Below are positions 59,553 through 64,000 of a DNA stretch of 64,000 nt, piece after piece. Source of the DNA: Bolinopsis microptera (taxonomy: Eukaryota > Ctenophora > Tentaculata > Lobata > Bolinopsidae); NCBI RefSeq assembly GCF_026151205.1, contig NC_087074.1, forward strand, positions 7,979,726 to 8,043,725. Reading direction: 5' to 3'. The notes beneath the pieces are model-generated. The model was given only the letters and a program-made list of their open reading frames with translations. It did no database searches and was not told the DNA's origin. The position numbers and the translations under genes are program-made. How positions within the stretch are numbered: position 1 is the stretch's first letter; every line of letters begins with the position of its first letter.

Positions 59553-60716
59553 CACTGATTGACGACATTTTTAGTGGAGCGAAAAAATAGTTCAACTTTT
59601 TAGAAGATAGTTTCACTTTGTAAATCTCATCTTGGCGATAACCCAGTCAATTAGCTTGCTTAAATGGTGAAAATGAAATGAAATCACGAAAGTTCACCAC
59701 TTAACTACACAATTTCACTGCCATTTTCCTGATTAAATATAAGTGCGCATTCTTTCTGACCACCCTGTACCGTGTCACTCTTGTAAGGCGTTAGTTCCGA
59801 GCACTGACTCAGGTGGTGCTCCTCAATCAATCGATCATAATAATAATCGTAATATATTTAATAGTATGTTTAGAGTATGCACTGAAGGGGTATCGTAGGA
59901 AGTTTATTGGACTTTTAACAGGTACCCCTCCTCATTTAACCCTCAATTAAGTTTCCTATCAGTCGGCTGAGTCGACCGAGGAGATCGCATAGATCATGAG
60001 AAAAAACATGATCGTTTACAGGGGACTCGCAGGTTTATACCTGCCCATTCTAAACTGCTATGGAGTTTAGAATGGAATTTAGAATGGAGTTTAGAATGGA
60101 GTTTAGAATGGAGTTCCTCAATTTCAGAGAAATTTAGACTGGTTCCCCGAGCAACACTCCTTGTGGACATGATGGCACCGCCAACTCCGGATGCTAGACA
60201 ATCTAGAGTAATTACAGATCACGTGGATAACTGGATACGGTAACCTGTAGGTATATGCCACGGCCGTGGTCTGAACAATGGTATAATATCATTCATTCAT
60301 TCCGACAATCATTCATTACTCAGAGAATTGCATTGCCCTATCGAGTCCCAATCATGCACAGCCCCACCAGTATTTCTAATGTTTTGCCGTTTCGTAACCC
60401 TAACGTAGTAGTGGTCGAGGTATCGGTGATAATACTTGATATATTGTTGCTGTTTTATCACGGTTGCTCTATAATACATATAACTATAAGGTATAATAGA
60501 ACGTCAGCCAATAGTGTTAGCGCGATTTGTATATTTTTAAATCTGTCTAGGGGCTGCTTGTGATGAATACCCAGATTTAATTAAGATTTACTGAGAACTG
60601 CGAACGTGTCTTTAAAAAATAATTAAAAACAGGTAGATTTTTCCCTAGCACGGGCCTAGCACTTAGGGCGTGTAAAATCCGGATCGGATAATATTATTGA
60701 GTCGCATAGTTGAAAT
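59553..60716. other. Intergenic DNA with a small minisatellite
   Basis: A 13-bp unit (ggagtttagaatg) repeats about four to five times at 60061-60114. A 102-codon ORF at 60255-60563 has no recognised content. Nothing else supported. Confidence 0.4.
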
Positions 60717-60924
60717 GTTTTCTTGGGTAAATTTCTATTGATCCCGTTTGATGCGACAAGGAAAAGGCTCTTATCAGGAAAGAGCCTTTTTGAATTTTCG
60801 ATAGAAATATTTTTAGATCATGAATACGATGTTTTCATATTGAAACGTTGAATAATTCCTTTCCTGATAAGAGCCTTTTCCTTGTCGCATCAAACGGGAT
60901 CAATAGAATTTACCCAAGAAAACA
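60717..60924. repeat. Inverted repeat, 65-bp arms
   Basis: Left arm 60717-60782 (tttcttgggtaaatttctat, ccgtttgatgcgacaagg, aaaggctcttatcagg) and right arm 60858-60924 are reverse complements. Further outside, cttagggcgtgt and cttagggtgttt are in direct orientation. Probably a MITE; ends uncertain. Confidence 0.7.
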
Positions 60925-61082
60925 CTTAGGGTGTTTAAGACTGATGAATTCATGCTATAATTTGGTTGCTGATCGAAGATTTTCTACGAACTCGATGATT
61001 GTTTTGGAAATAACTTCCTACTTCAAATTTCAGTAGTAACCTATTTCAGTAGTAGCACAGGTTGCTTTTGATTTTGTTGACT

Positions 61083-61175
61083 CACGTTGTAGGCCCGCCG
61101 CGCACAAGTGCACGGCTGTATCGCGACTTCCACCTCACTAAGTGAAACAACAATGCGGGTCACGACGTGATACAA
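61083..61175 (+). repeat. Double-palindrome repeat, copy E
   Basis: A diverged member of the 44.3-45.5 kb family, 16 kb away: acgttgtaggcccgccgcgc, then acaagtgcacggc, then acgacgtgatacaatg at the end. Confidence 0.65.
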
Positions 61176-61186
61176 TGATTTTGATA

Positions 61187-61575
61187 CCAGACACTACCAT
61201 TACCATTACCACGTTAACTGAGAAATGGTTTACTAAATATAAATAGGTACTTATAATCGTGGTACGAAGTAGGTCTAACTACTTCACTGTATTAAATACT
61301 TTAACCGCATACGTGGTACGGGTAAACCCCCCCCCCTAAAATGTCACCCACCCCTAAAACGCCACTCTTGATTGATTGGATCCCATATTCTTAGAAAGTA
61401 TCTTACAATGATCACTACCATGTACCATTACCACGTTCACTGAGAAATGGTTTACTGACATGCTGAAATCGTTAAATACTTAAAAGAGTTACTTAAAATC
61501 GTGGTATGAAGTAGGTCGAACTACTTCACTGTGTTAAATACTTTAACGGTTAAAGTATTTAACACAGTGAAGTAG
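61187..61575. repeat. Tandem duplication with terminal palindrome
   Basis: 61187-61320 and 61418-61545 are diverged copies (accattaccacgtt, ctgagaaatggtttact, aatcgtggta.gaagtaggt, aactacttcactgt). The second ends in a palindrome (gtgttaaatactttaacgg / ttaaagtatttaacac) at 61530-61575. Confidence 0.7.
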
Positions 61576-61869
61576 TTGTAGTGAACAGCGGATTTTGTCG
61601 TTCTGAACGCATGTTCCGGTTTTTTTTAGCGAACGTTATTGAACGTTAGTGAACGTCAGTGATTATCAAAAATACAAATATATGCCAATTTTTGAGATGT
61701 TATTTTATCAGACTGATAATTATCAATTTTACAGACTGATATAAAATGAGGCAATCCTATTTGTGTGCATAAAATATTAAAACATTAATATTGATATTAT
61801 GATTATCAATAAGTTACAAGATATAAACAAAAAAATAGTAGTAGATATAAACTGGTAATGTCACTTGAA

Positions 61870-62360
61870 TTATTCTTTGACATGAGAATTGTCCATGAAT
61901 CGTAGGCTTGCATTTATGAAAATCAAGTCTCTCTGCTTGTCTACTGTCAGTCTATTTCTCTTTTTATTGACGATCCAATCGAACAAACTCCAGTTGGTCT
62001 CGCAAGGAGAAGCAGAACTTGACTGGGAGAGAGCTCGGATCGATAGCGCCTGCAATTCCGGGACCTCACAGCCTAAATTGTTCCACCATGAAACAGGGTC
62101 ATCTTCTTTCACATTGAACTCTGCAACCTCCCTTGAAAATAGCCCTCGCTTTTCTCTGTAAAAATTGTACTGAGACAAGATATTTTTCTTGGTGTCTCGA
62201 TCGTACCATTTGTCTGTAACGTCTAAGAATTCCTTCCACACATCTTGATTTATGTTTGGGTCAAAGCCCTAGTATGCAGGGTGGACAGAGAAAACCACAG
62301 AGTGAATTGGCGAGTGCAATTCGTTCCATCTCTTATTCGCAAGTTTTGTCTCTTGTGGGT
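61870..62360 (-). mobile_element. hAT transposase C-terminal remnant
   Basis: The minus-strand frame holds the hAT dimerisation domain: DDPVSWWNNLGCEVPELQAL, SIRALSQSSSASPCETNWSL and KKRNRLTVDKQRDLIFINAS (the W..G...P.L...A...L...SS...E..WS.......KRNRL pattern). Upstream the match continues in frame (ANKRWNELHSPIHSVVFSVH) across an in-frame TAG near 62270. The N-terminal catalytic part is absent. A dead fragment of the BED/DUF659-type hAT group. Confidence 0.8.
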
Positions 62361-64000
62361 TCTATCCCGAAACACAAAATTTGCTATATATTCACAGTAA
62401 ACAGATAATATTTGTAGTAAATCAGACCTATAAAGCCAACCGGAATCTTATAGCTATTATCAGAGAGTCTTAATTTAAACACTATTATCGGCTCCAGTAT
62501 CGCAATACTAGAGGAGCCATCTAGTCTGTTCTAGAACATGGCGGTTGGCTGGGAATGCTTCTACACGCGTGTGCGTCGCGCGAGAGAGTATATTTCTGAC
62601 TTTGTCGCCATGAGCCAATGATCACACAATGTATTTGGGCAATTCCACGGTAAGGTTCCACTTGGTGAAAATGAAAAATGTTAAGATAGGCACCTAATTT
62701 TGGTTAAAATATGTTCATTAGACTATTAACCTTACAGGTCAACAAAAGTTTTTTGTTTCATATTGCATTAACTTTTGATTTTTCTCATTCAAAGGAACAC
62801 TACTCGGAAATTTTAAAAATCATTCAAATTTTCAAAGGGCCATAGTTTGGGTATGCAGCAATATTTCTCTATGAAATTCCATACACTTAAGCATAGGCAT
62901 AAGAATGAGAGCTATGCAAAGTTTCAAAACCGTTGCTCAAATACTTTTTCTAAAAAATTTCCACAAAGATGGTGTCGCGTCCGTCACAAAATTAAGCAAA
63001 AAAGTTTTTTCAGAGCCACATAGTGCTATTTATATTCAAAAAACCACTGTAACCTATCTCTTCTGAAGGTAAGGGAGTACCGTAGAAATTATCAGACTTG
63101 TATCTTTTAAGAAAAAATTTTTGGAAGGGGGGTCCCAACTTGTCGCGTCCGTCACATTTAAAAAAAATGTTCCAAAAAATATTTTAACAGACTTTAAATG
63201 CATTTTTGTTAAAGCTGAGACCGTCCTTAACAAAACATTGTTGTCAAATCGAAAATTGGACAGAAAATGACTGAGTTATGTATAATTTTGTATATGCCCA
63301 TATATGGGCTTACGGCTCACTTTTAGCCATTTTTATCCATATTTCCATTATTTTGACTAAAACCAAGACAAATTGAAGTCAAATAAGGTTTGACTATGTT
63401 GACTAGACTATCAAATAACATCATATGCAATTCAATAATTAAATTTACTGAGTTTTGCCATTTTATTTGCCTTAACCTTTTTCAGGGGTAAAAGGCACAA
63501 AAAATGGACTTTACCCTATTTTTGCATATTTTTGAAGTAAAAATTCAATATCTTCCACATTTTAAACACTAAAGTAATGAAACTTTTGGGAGATGGTCTC
63601 AACAGTGTGATGTGTTGAACAGAGATGAATGTTTTACCAGAGTTATAAATTTGTTCAAGTAGAGAAATAATTGCTGCCCCTAGATTGATACCCTAGCGTA
63701 TGCCCAAAATGGACGATTTTGGCTATTGCAGACCTCGTGGAAGTACTTGCGGCCTAAAAATTGGCATAAATATAGAATGAAGGTCACTGAACAAGATAAA
63801 AGTGTCAAATAGAAGATTTGGAGAAATTGAAAAAAAACGTGTGTCCGTCACAGTCACGTCCGTCACAATTTGAAAATGGCGCCACGCAACTAAAAACTGA
63901 GCAATCTCCAAAAAAATGGTATCTCAGAAATCACTAAACCTTTTTCTATCACTGCATGTCCAAATAAGAGATAATAGATAACGTTTTGAGATAGATTTGG
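62361..64000. other. AT-rich DNA, no gene seen
   Basis: No exon or ORF supported. The phrase gtcgcgtccgtcac (or gtccgtcac alone) recurs at about 62973, 63142, 63843 and 63857, which suggests a degraded repeat. Confidence 0.35.

Noticed and set aside
60255-60563. 102-codon plus-strand ORF
   Set aside because: No recognised motif, no splice or start context, composition fits AT-rich non-coding DNA.

Overview
The window looks like about 64 kb of an invertebrate animal nuclear genome. It is AT-rich, its genes are split by GT-AG introns, and most of it is transposable elements and other repeats. I cannot name the species from sequence alone. Long intergenic ORFs are almost all of mobile origin. 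Host genes only become visible when short exons with matching splice phases are joined.

Host genes. (1) A SYAP1-like BSD-domain gene runs on the minus strand from its start codon at 18585 to its stop at 1673, in eleven exons with one continuous reading frame (about 409 aa). Its first intron is 10.3 kb. (2) Nested inside that intron, on the opposite strand, are two intact RING-CH (MARCH-type) membrane E3 ligase genes (8388-9056 and 11818-12462) and a truncated third copy between them (9492-9815). (3) The 3' end of the midasin gene (MDN1/Rea1) lies on the minus strand at 51951-48448. Its seven exons encode the C-terminal VWA/MIDAS domain. Its upstream exons are not in the window, so the next intron is at least 12 kb if the gene is intact. 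(4) A plus-strand gene for a secreted Sushi-domain protein starts at 55948, inside the region where that midasin intron would lie. (5) Weaker calls are a small single-pass membrane protein at 48-847, an unrecognised three-exon gene on the minus strand at 25064-22897, and a lone exon at 47906-48070.

Mobile DNA. A very young Ty3/gypsy element (27217-34864) has 129-bp LTRs that I read as identical, a 5-bp target duplication and one open gag-pol frame. Three large foldback elements, made of long inverted arms, lie at 14800-18423, 31783-34460 (inside the gypsy element) and 36437-43556. The last has two opposed arrays of a 184-bp monomer, about 12 and 15 copies. Fragments of at least five LINE copies, a hAT transposase remnant and about ten MITE-like inverted-repeat elements fill most of the rest, several with clear target-site duplications (8 bp, 7 bp or TA).

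Layout: 0-18.6 kb, SYAP1-like gene with nested MARCH genes, MITEs and a foldback in its introns; 18.6-27.2 kb, LINE relics and the unrecognised gene; 27.2-35.8 kb, gypsy element with a foldback inside it, next to a LINE 3' end; 36-43.6 kb, CT microsatellites and the large satellite-armed foldback; 43.6-47.1 kb, GC-rich short palindromic repeats; 47.9-52 kb, midasin 3' end; 52-64 kb, duplicated intronic DNA, the Sushi gene, MITEs and a hAT relic. No CRISPR array, rRNA or tRNA gene was recognised.
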